DNA from: Geomonas oryzisoli
Lineage (GTDB): Bacteria; Desulfobacterota; Desulfuromonadia; Geobacterales; Geobacteraceae
Assembly (NCBI RefSeq): GCF_018986915.1
Contig: NZ_CP076723.1
Span: 3,707,501-3,771,500, forward strand
Reading direction: 5' to 3'
DNA length: 64,000 nt
Below are positions 52,209-59,860 of this stretch, piece by piece (the first letter of the stretch is position 1; each line of letters starts with the position of its first letter). The notes beneath the pieces are model-generated. The model saw only the letters and a list, made by a program, of their open reading frames with translations, did no database searches and was not told where the DNA came from. The translations under genes were made by a program, and so were the position numbers.

Positions 52209-54014
52209 CTATCTAGCCTTTAACCCTGCATTGAAGATTGAGAGAAATTCCCGACTCCACAAGGAGACCGAGTCATGGGACGTCCGGCCAAACACGTTGC
52301 AGAACTCCTGTCGTGCCCGCTGTCTTTCAGGCTGGTTCCACCAGATTTCCACATCGGCGTAGACTTCGTTCACAACTTGGGCCGCCTGCTGCGGTGTATC
52401 ATGCAGGATGCCGGCTTTCCGTAACAGGTCCAAATTGCGCTGCGCTTCGCCTCGGACCGAATACCTCTCACGGTTGAAAAACATAACTGTGGGCTTGTTG
52501 GCGGAAAGCGCCTCTATGTAAGTTGTTGAAACATGGTCGGCAATGAAAAGACGGCACGCAGCCAGGCTGTCAGAGAAGTTGGCACTGGCGCCCTCCTCTT
52601 CCAGGTACACCTCCGGAAAAGCTGCCCTCCAGCGGTGTTTGAGGTCCCAGCCAAGGTCTTCCGCCAATAGCCTGACTGAAAGGTCCTTACGGCGTCCCTC
52701 ATCGAGGGTGGCGCAGAACAGTTGCTGCCATGCCAAATAGTCGTCGAAGTACTCTGGCAAAAACGGGAACTGGACGAGGTATCTAAAGCTTGCCGTCGAG
52801 GCGAGCAAGATCCTTTTTTTGCTATTGTCAGCGCCAATCGTCCTGCGCCCGGTCAGCTTCGCGGCAGGAAAGGGGGTCACGACAGGGTGGCCATCGTCGT
52901 GCCAGCCCCATGAATAGTACCGATCGCAGATAGCTGCTTCGTGCTCCTGAGGTTTCAGACACTTCGCGACACCATAGTTGCCGCCATGCTGTGATCCCAG
53001 CAGCAAAGCTCCCTTTTCCGCACTGGCGCCCGCCCAGACCTTGAAGGCCTCATCGTAGAAGTAGGCATTAGAGGAAAAGACCGCCGTGGGATTTAACGGA
53101 TATTGCGAAGCCTCGTCAGCCAATTCTCTGAATCCCTCAAGGAAACAGCGCGGAAGGTCGAGCGGAACCACCTGTTGCAGAAAAGCCCTGAAATCGTCAC
53201 CGGCCGGGAGGTACGACGCCAAGCGTCCGCGCAGGGTGCTGTCAGTAGGCCCGACGGCCCCTCTGACCGGCTTTCTGCCGACCGGCCGGAACTTGCCGCG
53301 CGTTCTCAAAAACAGCTGCAGTTCAACGTCTGGAGAGAAGTAGGAACTCTTGTACAGGATCCCCGGCCTGTCCTTGATTGCGGTGCATGCCTTCTTAACC
53401 GCAAAGTTGGCTGCTTTCAATAGGAAGAGACGCGTTGTCAGTTTCTCTTTTGAGGTCTGCTTGGCTGCCTGTGGTAACTCTGGGGCCTCCACCGTAGGGA
53501 AGTCATGGCCCAAAAAGGTGAAGACCCGGCTGTAAAGCTGCAGGTTGAACAGATCCGTCTTGCAGAGGTCTACAGCCTCCATGGTGTCACGCGGTACTAC
53601 AAAGGACTGTTCAGAAAGTGCAACTGTGGTCAGGTCCGGGTGTTGCGCGAAAACGTCCTTGATGCGCACGAACCGGTCCAGGTTGGTGTGCACGTAGTAG
53701 AAGAGCCATGGTCCGATCACGATGCGCCAAAAGCGCAGCGAGTGAGACGTGCCGTGGATCTCGTTCAAAGCCTCTGTCAAAGCAGTCAACAGCTCTTCAC
53801 AGATCTCGGAGGCGCAGGCGTAGTAATGCTCGACCGCAGCCAGCGTCTGGTAGGGACTTTGCGCAACGGTAGCGTCAAGAGTTTGCCAGTATTCTTTCCT
53901 GCTGAAGAGCCGGCACCATTCGCCCAGAAAGACAATCCGCTTCTCCGTATCCCAGAAAGCTTCCTGCGCAGTCGTTGCAAGAAAGAATGGCTCGGTAGTC
54001 GATGCTATAGTCAT
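52209..54014 (-). CDS. LIC12162-family putative transferase
   Basis: The 601-residue protein opens with FLATTAQEAFWDTEKRIVFLG and has the features of the LIC12162 family found in spirochetes and other bacteria beside surface-sugar genes: GSQHGGNYGVAK near the middle and DHVSTTYIEALSANKPTVMFF near residue 500. The C-terminal half resembles a GT-B fold. Reaction is not established. It overlaps pseG as ATGA, suggesting a shared pathway with pseudaminic-type sugars. Confidence 0.85.
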   Translation of the reverse strand: MTIASTTEPFFLATTAQEAFWDTEKRIVFLGEWCRLFSRKEYWQTLDATVAQSPYQTLAAVEHYYACASEICEELLTALTEALNEIHGTSHSLRFWRIVIGPWLFYYVHTNLDRFVRIKDVFAQHPDLTTVALSEQSFVVPRDTMEAVDLCKTDLFNLQLYSRVFTFLGHDFPTVEAPELPQAAKQTSKEKLTTRLFLLKAANFAVKKACTAIKDRPGILYKSSYFSPDVELQLFLRTRGKFRPVGRKPVRGAVGPTDSTLRGRLASYLPAGDDFRAFLQQVVPLDLPRCFLEGFRELADEASQYPLNPTAVFSSNAYFYDEAFKVWAGASAEKGALLLGSQHGGNYGVAKCLKPQEHEAAICDRYYSWGWHDDGHPVVTPFPAAKLTGRRTIGADNSKKRILLASTASFRYLVQFPFLPEYFDDYLAWQQLFCATLDEGRRKDLSVRLLAEDLGWDLKHRWRAAFPEVYLEEEGASANFSDSLAACRLFIADHVSTTYIEALSANKPTVMFFNRERYSVRGEAQRNLDLLRKAGILHDTPQQAAQVVNEVYADVEIWWNQPERQRARQEFCNVFGRTSHDSVSLWSREFLSIFNAGLKAR

Positions 54015-55138
54015 TTCGCCGAGGTACCCGCACCCTTCAAAGACGTGTCACAAAGGATCTGTGCCAGAAGAGCAGCTCCCGTCGAGGCTGCCCCCCCCAT
54101 AAGAGCGAAGCCGCATGCCGTCATCTCCAGCAATGCCTTCGGATCACTCAGCACCCGTCTTATGATTCCCGCCAAACCAGTTGAATCGACGTCCTCGTAC
54201 CATCCCACATTGAGCGTCGCTCCCTGCACGCCGACGGCAGTGGTGGTCGCGGCCTGATTGTCGGCGACGATGAGGGTGATTGAAGGGAGACCAAGGAAGC
54301 AGCGCTCCCAAGTGGTGCTGCCGCCGGCGCCGATGGCGAGATCGGCTGCGGCCATCATTTGGGCCATGTTGTTCACGTTGCAATGGAACGAGACGTTAGG
54401 GAGTCCGGCACATAACTGCCGCAACTGCTCCCGGTGCGGATTGGCCCCACCGACGACGACATCAACCGATATGTCGTCGCGCCCCACCGTGCGCCACGCC
54501 TCCAGGGCCTTGGCTGTCTCATTGCTGGCATCCCCGCCGCCAAAGGTGATCAGGATGCGCTTGACGGAACCGTCTCGCTCCCGCAAAGAGCGGCGCGCCT
54601 GTACGAATTCATCACGAAGCAGGGCGTAGCGAGGTCCGAGAAACTTCGTGCAATGCTCCGGCACCAGCCCGTCGTAACGCGACTCCATGTTCTCATAGAG
54701 ATTCTGGTCCAGCAGGAGGTCGCAGTCGTGGCGGCGGTTGGCAACATCGTCGATCACCATGATTTTGCCGACCAGCGAACGCAAGGGCGTTTCCCATGAT
54801 TCATCCACGCCGTAATGGTCAATGACCAGCCAGTCGACGTCCTGCTCCTGCCGCAGAATCTCGGCGGTCCGGGCGATGTCCGCCGGTACATCCAAGGCAA
54901 AGGGCACGTCAGGGGTAGGAATCTTCTCAACTGGAATGCGGAACACGGGGTAGCCGGCGGCCTCGACATTAGCGGAGATGTTCCCGGGGAGATCACGGCT
55001 GATAAAAGAGACCGCACAGCCGCGCTCGCGCAATGCGGCCGCCAAGGTGAGGCAGCGCATGACGTGACCGGCACCGAGGTCCACTGAGGAATCGGCTCTG
55101 AAGACGACCTTTAAGCTTTTGCTCGATACGCCGGACAT
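54011..55138 (-). CDS. pseG: PseG-like UDP-2,4-diacetamido-2,4,6-trideoxy-altropyranose hydrolase
   Basis: The 375-residue protein has the PseG start VVFRADSSVDLGAGHVMRCLTLA and the GT-B-like C-terminal half (FGGGDASNET; AADLAIGAGGSTTWERCFLGLPS). PseG releases UDP from the precursor of pseudaminic acid. No PseB, PseC, PseH, PseI or PseF is seen here, so the rest of the pathway must lie outside or the enzyme acts on a related sugar. It starts one base after the regulator stop. Confidence 0.87.
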   Translation of the reverse strand: MSGVSSKSLKVVFRADSSVDLGAGHVMRCLTLAAALRERGCAVSFISRDLPGNISANVEAAGYPVFRIPVEKIPTPDVPFALDVPADIARTAEILRQEQDVDWLVIDHYGVDESWETPLRSLVGKIMVIDDVANRRHDCDLLLDQNLYENMESRYDGLVPEHCTKFLGPRYALLRDEFVQARRSLRERDGSVKRILITFGGGDASNETAKALEAWRTVGRDDISVDVVVGGANPHREQLRQLCAGLPNVSFHCNVNNMAQMMAAADLAIGAGGSTTWERCFLGLPSITLIVADNQAATTTAVGVQGATLNVGWYEDVDSTGLAGIIRRVLSDPKALLEMTACGFALMGGAASTGAALLAQILCDTSLKGAGTSAK

Positions 55139-55139
55139 G

Positions 55140-55745
55140 TCAGCTCCGCCCCGCCTGGTGGATCCGTTCGGGGGTCACGCCCATGCGCAGCAATTCCTCG
55201 CGCAGAGCATCGCCTCGCTTCATCGAGGTAATAACTATATTGTGGTTGCCGGACAACAGACCGATCGCCGGGGTTACCACCGACTTGTCAAAGAACTTCC
55301 GTCCGGCCGCCTCGGCGTCCATCGCCACCGTCAGCTCCATTCCGGCTTCCTTCAACGAGAGGTAAGCGATCTCGGCGACTTCGTCGATGCCGCAGAAGGC
55401 TACCTGCTTGACCCCGTGCGCCGACATGGACTTGAACAGCTTCAGGTAATCCTGACGGGCAACCGTGTAGAGGCCGGAGAAGTAGCTCAGGTGCTGGTAG
55501 GCAAGGCGGCTTTTTTCGGCGAAACCTTTGGGGGTGAGGAGGTAGGCGTAACGGTTCTTGGGGAAGTTGTTGACCCGGACGAACCCTTTGGCTACCAAGT
55601 TCTTCAGGTAGGAGTTGACCAGTCCCAAGGCGATACCGAGGCGTTTCGCCAGCTCGCGTTGCGAGAGCTGCTGGTCACCGGAGATCTCCGAGAGGAGGAG
55701 AAAAGAGCGATAAGTATCTAAAACCTTTTCGTCGTCACCGTTCAT
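55140..55745 (-). CDS. Winged-helix transcriptional regulator at the head of the polysaccharide operon
   Basis: The 201-residue protein has an N-terminal winged helix (about residues 10-75: LSQRELAKRLGIALGLVNSYLKNLVAKG, in two parts) and a C-terminal alpha/beta domain (about 95-195) containing VAFCGIDEVAEIAYLSL, which looks like a small-molecule or nucleotide-sugar-sensing fold. The start is taken at 55745; a frame to 55784 is also open. It is first in the operon and reads directly into pseG, so it may control the locus. A 21-bp palindromic repeat array lies upstream. Confidence 0.82.
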   Translation of the reverse strand: MNGDDEKVLDTYRSFLLLSEISGDQQLSQRELAKRLGIALGLVNSYLKNLVAKGFVRVNNFPKNRYAYLLTPKGFAEKSRLAYQHLSYFSGLYTVARQDYLKLFKSMSAHGVKQVAFCGIDEVAEIAYLSLKEAGMELTVAMDAEAAGRKFFDKSVVTPAIGLLSGNHNIVITSMKRGDALREELLRMGVTPERIHQAGRS

Positions 55746-55752
55746 GAGCTGA

Positions 55753-55781
55753 ACAGTAGTACAAACGCTGGACCTTTTCAA
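55753..55781 (-). promoter_or_regulatory. Possible promoter of the polysaccharide operon (near leaderless)
   Basis: On the minus strand TTGAAA (55781-55776) and TACTGT (55758-55753) are spaced by 17 bases. The -10 is only about eight bases before the proposed start codon at 55745, so transcription would begin almost at the ATG; the start or the promoter may be misplaced. Confidence 0.3.
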
Positions 55782-55805
55782 CAAAAAAAGAAAACCATGA
55801 ACAAG

Positions 55806-56110
55806 CGGTTACGCAGAGAACGCCAGGCATCCGCGATGAACGCAAAGGAAATCCTTTTTATGGGAAGGCAAAAAGCCTTTACCACCGGCATCAAGGTTTT
55901 CTTCACGTTCTTCGCGCGTCCTCCGCGTGCTTTGCGTAACTGCTTTGGATCTGATTTGAAGCTGAAAGCGGTTGCGCAAAGAACTCAAGGTATTCGCGAT
56001 GAACGCAAAGGAGACCCTGATTCGAGGGGGAGGCAAAAAGCCTTTACCCGCTTGCATGGTTTTCTACCCGTTCTTTGCGCATACTCCGTGTGCTTTGCGT
56101 AACTGCTTTT
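55806..56110 (+). repeat. Two tandem copies of a CGCAAAG-family repeat
   Basis: Each copy of about 150 bases contains GCGATGAACGCAAAGGA, GGCAAAAAGCCTTTACC and ends GTGCTTTGCGTAACTGCTTT. The copies are at about 55806-55942 and 55965-56110. They resemble the repeats at 24389 and 39724. Confidence 0.75.
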
Positions 56111-56131
56111 GACTTAAATGGTTTTACGGCT

Positions 56132-56424
56132 TGTAACGCTTACATGAGGCTATGTAACGGTTACATGGGCTCCTGCAATCGTTACATGGGGCAATATTGT
56201 CACATTTGGCCCGAATGCGGCGCCTTCATGAGGGAATGCAACCGCTACAACGAGAAATGCAGCGGTAAAAATCAGAAAAAACGCGTGAAAGGGGCCTATG
56301 CGGTCATCGCAAGGGGACATGCAGCCGCTGAAGGAGGCAATGTAACCGTTACAAGGTCCCATGTAACCATTACAAAGGACCATGTAATCATTACATGGGA
56401 AATTTCTGCGTTACATCCGGAAAT
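56132..56424. repeat. Array of about fourteen diverged 21-bp palindromic units
   Basis: Units start at 56132, 56153, 56174, 56195, 56216, 56237, 56258, 56279, 56299, 56320, 56341, 56362, 56383 and about 56404, all 21 bases apart except one 20-base step. The best units read TGTAACNGTTACA plus about eight bases, a near-perfect palindrome; the middle ones are degenerate but keep the phase. The array lies between the glycosyltransferase gene at 56458 and the tandem CGCAAAG repeats, upstream of the regulator at 55745. Because 21 is a multiple of three, both strands are open in some frames, with translated heptads such as CNGYMGS. Confidence 0.85.
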
Positions 56425-56426
56425 GT

Positions 56427-56470
56427 TTTCTCAGATGTTCTCAGATTTTCTCCGTGGCTAACGGTTTTGG
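56427..56470 (+). repeat. GCCACGGAGAA repeat, single arm overlapping a stop codon
   Basis: The arm reads TTTTCTCAGATGTTCTCAGA, TTTTCTCCGTGGC, TAACGGTTTTGGG. The stop codon of the glycosyltransferase at 56458 is TAG (minus strand) inside it. Confidence 0.75.
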
Positions 56471-57639
56471 GTTTTCAGGTTTTGGTAGATGCCGGCGAGG
56501 TCTTTGCCGCGGGCTTGCCAGGAATGCAGCTTGACTGCGCGCTCGCGCCCTTCGGCTCCGAGATCTTCACGAAGTTCGCGGTCGCCTGCCAGCCGGCCGA
56601 TGGCTCCGGCCAGGTCTGCGGCATCGCCGAACTTGGCGTACAGCGCGGCGTCTCCGAGAATCTCACGGTTGACGGGGGTGTCGAATACGACGGTGGGAAG
56701 GCCGCAGGCGATGTAGTTGAAAAGCTTGCCGTTGGCTTCGGTGAGGGAAACTTTGGGGGAGACGGCAAGATCGCCGGCACTCAGGTACAGCGGCGCCTCA
56801 TCGTACGGGATCCTGCCGGTGAAGGTGATGATGTCGGCGATCCCCATCGCCTCGGCCTTCTCGCGATAGGCCGCGTCTGGGAATCCCATGATTAGATAGT
56901 GGATCTTCGCCCCCTGCCCCTTCAGATAGGCAGCCGCTTCCAAAAGGAGATCCACTCCCTGGTAGCTATTCATCAGCCCGAGGTACGCGACGACAGGACG
57001 CTTCTCGGGAAGTCCCAGCCGCGCACGGATCTCCGCTTTGGGCTGCGGTGCGAAGACGTCGGTGTCGACGCCGTCGATCAGAGCCCGTACCCGGTCCTTC
57101 GGCACGCCATCCTTCAGCAGCAGATCGACGGTGGGACTGGCGCTGGTGACGATGAAGTCGGAGCTGCGGTTGATCCAGCGCTCGAGGGTGGCGAAGAAGC
57201 GCTGCAAAAGGGAGCCGGGCTTGACGAAGCCGTGGTCGGTAATCTCGGCGGTGAGACTCCCCTGGCAGTCGAACAGCATGGGGACACGGATCAGCATCTT
57301 GAGGAACGCACCGAAGAAGGCACCTTCGTGGAGATGAGCGTGAATGACGTGCGGCTTGAACTCCCGCGCGACCTGGAAGGCCTTGAAGAGGAGTTGAACG
57401 TCGAGGAAGGGCTTCACCCAGGAAGGGCCGGCCTCCAGCTTTTTGTACCAGGAGAACCCGGCGATCCTATCGGTACGGACGCCGGGGACGTCGCGCCCGA
57501 TGTGGTAGGTGACCAGGCGCACATCCGCCCCGCAGGCAATGGCCGCCCGCGCTTCCTCAAGGATGCGGACGTGGCAGCCGCGGTCCGCGAAGAACGGGGT
57601 CGGCGCCAGCACCAGTACGCGCAGCGTAGTGTCAGGCAA
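56458..57639 (-). CDS. Glycosyltransferase of the GT4/GT-B type
   Basis: The 393-residue protein has the acceptor half starting LRVLVLAPTPFFADRGCHVRI and the donor half with LSAGDLAVSPKVSLTEANGKLFNY, carrying a conserved Glu in SLTEANGK. It is a group 1 glycosyltransferase. Its ATG overlaps the stop of the GT2 gene at 57632 by eight bases. The last codon before the stop lies at the edge of an intergenic repeat. Confidence 0.88.
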   Translation of the reverse strand: MPDTTLRVLVLAPTPFFADRGCHVRILEEARAAIACGADVRLVTYHIGRDVPGVRTDRIAGFSWYKKLEAGPSWVKPFLDVQLLFKAFQVAREFKPHVIHAHLHEGAFFGAFLKMLIRVPMLFDCQGSLTAEITDHGFVKPGSLLQRFFATLERWINRSSDFIVTSASPTVDLLLKDGVPKDRVRALIDGVDTDVFAPQPKAEIRARLGLPEKRPVVAYLGLMNSYQGVDLLLEAAAYLKGQGAKIHYLIMGFPDAAYREKAEAMGIADIITFTGRIPYDEAPLYLSAGDLAVSPKVSLTEANGKLFNYIACGLPTVVFDTPVNREILGDAALYAKFGDAADLAGAIGRLAGDRELREDLGAEGRERAVKLHSWQARGKDLAGIYQNLKTQNR

Positions 57640-58576
57640 AGTTGATCTTTTCCTTGATGTTGTAGATCGGTTTGCCCTGCGCCTCGTAGTAGGTGCGGGC
57701 GCTCAGTTCCGCCAGAAGTCCCAGTACGATGAACTGGACCCCCATGAAGAGCAGGAACGCGGTCAGGATCAACAGCGGGTTGCGGTTCATGCTGGTGTTC
57801 TCGAAGAACTTCATATAGACCGTGACGGCACCGCTCAGGAACCCTGCACACAGGGTGTAGATCCCCCAGCGGCCGAAGAGCTGGATGGGCTTGGTCGAGT
57901 AGCTCAACAGGAACTTCACCGTCATCAGATCGAGGATCACCTTCATGGTGCGGGAGATGCCGTATTTGCTCTTGCCGTGCAGCCTTTCGTGGTGGCGAAC
58001 CGGCATCTCGGTGACCCGGGCGCCGACCTGGTGCGCGAGCGCCGGGACGAAGCGGTGCATCTCGCCGTACAGGTTAACATCGTCAAGCACCTCGCGCCGG
58101 TAGGCCTTCAGGGTGCAGCCGTAGTCGTGCAGATGCACGCCGGTCATCTTCGAGATAATCGAGTTGGCCAGGATGGAGGGGAGCTTGCGGTTTACGAAGG
58201 TGTCCTTGCGGTCCTTGCGCCAGCCGGACACGACGTCGTATCCCTCGTCGATGCGCTGCAAAAGCAGGGGAATGTCGAGCGGATCGTTCTGCAGGTCGCC
58301 GTCCATGGGAACCACTACCCTGCCCGACGCGGAATCGAAGCCGGCGGCCATCGCTGCCGTCTGACCGAAGTTGCGGCGCAGGCGAATGACCTTGACCCGG
58401 TCATCCTTCGACGACAGGCGTTTCAAAGCCGGATACGAGTTGTCGGAAGAACCGTCATCAACCAGGATCAGTTCGTATTCCAGCCCGGTGTCGATCAGCG
58501 CGTCGCTGATCCGCTCGTGCAGGATCGGGATGTTGTCTTCCTCGTTGTATATCGGAACTACTATGCTCAGATCCAC
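57632..58576 (-). CDS. GT2-family glycosyltransferase with C-terminal membrane helices (dolichol-phosphate-mannose-synthase-like), GTG start
   Basis: The 314-residue protein has VDLSIVVPIYNEEDNIPILH, LVDDGSSDNSYPAL and PMDGDLQNDP, the DxD region, and two C-terminal membrane helices (about residues 230-255 and 265-290), as in ArnC/GtrB-like enzymes that charge polyprenyl phosphate with sugar. The start is a GTG at 58576 with AGGGAG at seven bases; the ATG at 58603 lies in a repeat and lacks a site. The product likely supplies a lipid-linked sugar. Confidence 0.9.
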   Translation of the reverse strand: MDLSIVVPIYNEEDNIPILHERISDALIDTGLEYELILVDDGSSDNSYPALKRLSSKDDRVKVIRLRRNFGQTAAMAAGFDSASGRVVVPMDGDLQNDPLDIPLLLQRIDEGYDVVSGWRKDRKDTFVNRKLPSILANSIISKMTGVHLHDYGCTLKAYRREVLDDVNLYGEMHRFVPALAHQVGARVTEMPVRHHERLHGKSKYGISRTMKVILDLMTVKFLLSYSTKPIQLFGRWGIYTLCAGFLSGAVTVYMKFFENTSMNRNPLLILTAFLLFMGVQFIVLGLLAELSARTYYEAQGKPIYNIKEKINFA

Positions 58577-58601
58577 TTTCGTCTCCCTAAAAACCGAGAA
58601 C

Positions 58602-58823
58602 ATGTTCTACGTTCTATGTTCTACGTTAATTGCATTGCATGGTCTTCGCAGCTGCCAACAACCGTTCAACGTTCAATGTTCAACGTTCGACACGGCCAGC
58701 CGTCTTCGCTTCAATTGCTCCGCGACAGCTAGATCAGTAACCCGTTATTTAGGTCACACGCCGCCGGGATGCCTCCCCAAAATCGGAGGATTGCCGTTAA
58801 CGTTGAACGTTGAACGTTGAACG
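58602..58823. repeat. Three groups of 7-base-phased GTTCAAC-type repeats
   Basis: At 58602-58628 the units read TTCTACG, TTCTATG and TTCTACG; at 58663-58688 GTTCAAC, GTTCAAT and GTTCAAC; at 58796-58823 the complement GTTGAAC units. The second and third groups are inverted around about 107 bases. The third group is translated into the glycosyltransferase at 58754. Confidence 0.78.
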
Positions 58824-59797
58824 GCATCACCGCCAGGTTGGACGGCTTCACCAAAAGGTTTGACGCGGCTCACTTCGACATCCCAGTGGGTCTGCTTGCC
58901 GCCGCGGTACCGGGGACGGAGCAGACCGCGAATGACACCGGCCCCGTAAACCAGATGCAGCGTCGGGTACACCAACAAAAGGCGGGGAAAAAGGGCTGCA
59001 TCCTTCCCGGTCAGGCTTCCCTGCAACGACGCCAGCAACACGATGAGGGCGTACGCCAAAAGCGGCAGGTTAAGCAGCGGGACTCCCAGCAAAGGCACCA
59101 CCAACGCGTACAGCAGGAAAAGCGACGGCGCAAGCGTGATCGGCTTCAAGGTCCCTGCGATCAGGGTCTGCTCGCCGCGGCCGCGCCCGTAGCCGTACAT
59201 CTGCCGGAGGTAGGCGCGGTAGGTACGACGCTGGCTGCGCTGGACCGCGAGCTCGGGGTCGTGCACCAACTGGTGCCCCTCCCGCTGCAGCCGGTCCATC
59301 AGCTCGTTTTCCTCGTTGGGATAAAGGCGCTCGTCCAGCCCCTCGTGCGCCAGGAAGATCTCGCGCCGAAAGCTCAGGTTGCACAGGATCAGTTCGTTGT
59401 CGCTGCTGTAACGGGCCGAACCGACCTTCCTATAGCGATTGCGGACGCCGCCGCCGCCGACTGCGGAGGCAAAGGCGATGCCGATGGCCCGCTGCAGGGG
59501 GGAATCGGTGGCCGGGGTAAGCGAGGGGCCACCGACCGCGGCCACATTCTCTTCCTGGTAGTGCCCTGCCGCGCGGTCGAGAAACTCGGGCGCCACGCCG
59601 GAATCGTCATCCAGGAAATAGAGGATCTCACCACGGGCCTCGCGCGCCGCCGTGTTCCGCTGCACGCTCGGCTGGCAACCGTAGGCAACCAGCACCTCGA
59701 AGAGGTCGTCGGGATAGGTCGCCTTGGCAAGCCCCGCGAGCGCGCGCACCTCCCCGCCCGGCTTCACCGGGATTATGATCGAAAACTTCGGCAGCAT
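58754..59797 (-). CDS. GT2-family glycosyltransferase with repeat-derived C-terminus
   Basis: The 347-residue protein opens PKFSIIIPVKPGGEVRALAGL and has FLDDDSG and FRREIFLAHEGLDERLYPNEENELMDR, in two parts, of family 2. About two membrane helices follow (residues 225-275). The last roughly 25 residues, ending AVQRSTFNVNGNPPILGRHPGGV in two parts, are coded by an intergenic repeat: STFNVN comes from GTTCAACGTT units. The natural end was therefore probably earlier. Donor is unknown. Confidence 0.87.
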   Translation of the reverse strand: MLPKFSIIIPVKPGGEVRALAGLAKATYPDDLFEVLVAYGCQPSVQRNTAAREARGEILYFLDDDSGVAPEFLDRAAGHYQEENVAAVGGPSLTPATDSPLQRAIGIAFASAVGGGGVRNRYRKVGSARYSSDNELILCNLSFRREIFLAHEGLDERLYPNEENELMDRLQREGHQLVHDPELAVQRSQRRTYRAYLRQMYGYGRGRGEQTLIAGTLKPITLAPSLFLLYALVVPLLGVPLLNLPLLAYALIVLLASLQGSLTGKDAALFPRLLLVYPTLHLVYGAGVIRGLLRPRYRGGKQTHWDVEVSRVKPFGEAVQPGGDAVQRSTFNVNGNPPILGRHPGGV

Positions 59798-59860
59798 CAG
59801 TGGACCTGTACGCAGGCGGGAAAGGGAGCGTGACCTGGGTGGGGAGACGTCGGAGGTTGG

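Larger units (their letters stand above)
55746..56457. other. Repeat-rich intergenic region upstream of the polysaccharide regulator
   Basis: From the regulator start the region holds a possible promoter (55753-55781), two tandem CGCAAAG-family copies (55806-56110), the 21-bp array (56132-56424) and one arm of the GCCACGGAGAA repeat (56427-56470). I see no convincing gene; open frames over the array follow its 21-base phase. Confidence 0.7.

Noticed and set aside
56132-56424. CRISPR array
   Set aside because: The units are contiguous at a 21-base period with no spacers, and no cas gene is in the window.
56075-56461. 128-residue ORF across the 21-bp array
   Set aside because: Its heptad pattern is explained by the 21-base DNA phase, it has no ribosome-binding site, and the opposite strand is equally open; kept only as an alternative reading of the array.
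58602-58823. CRISPR-like or integrase attachment repeats
   Set aside because: Units are 7 bases without spacers, arranged as inverted groups, and no integrase gene is nearby.
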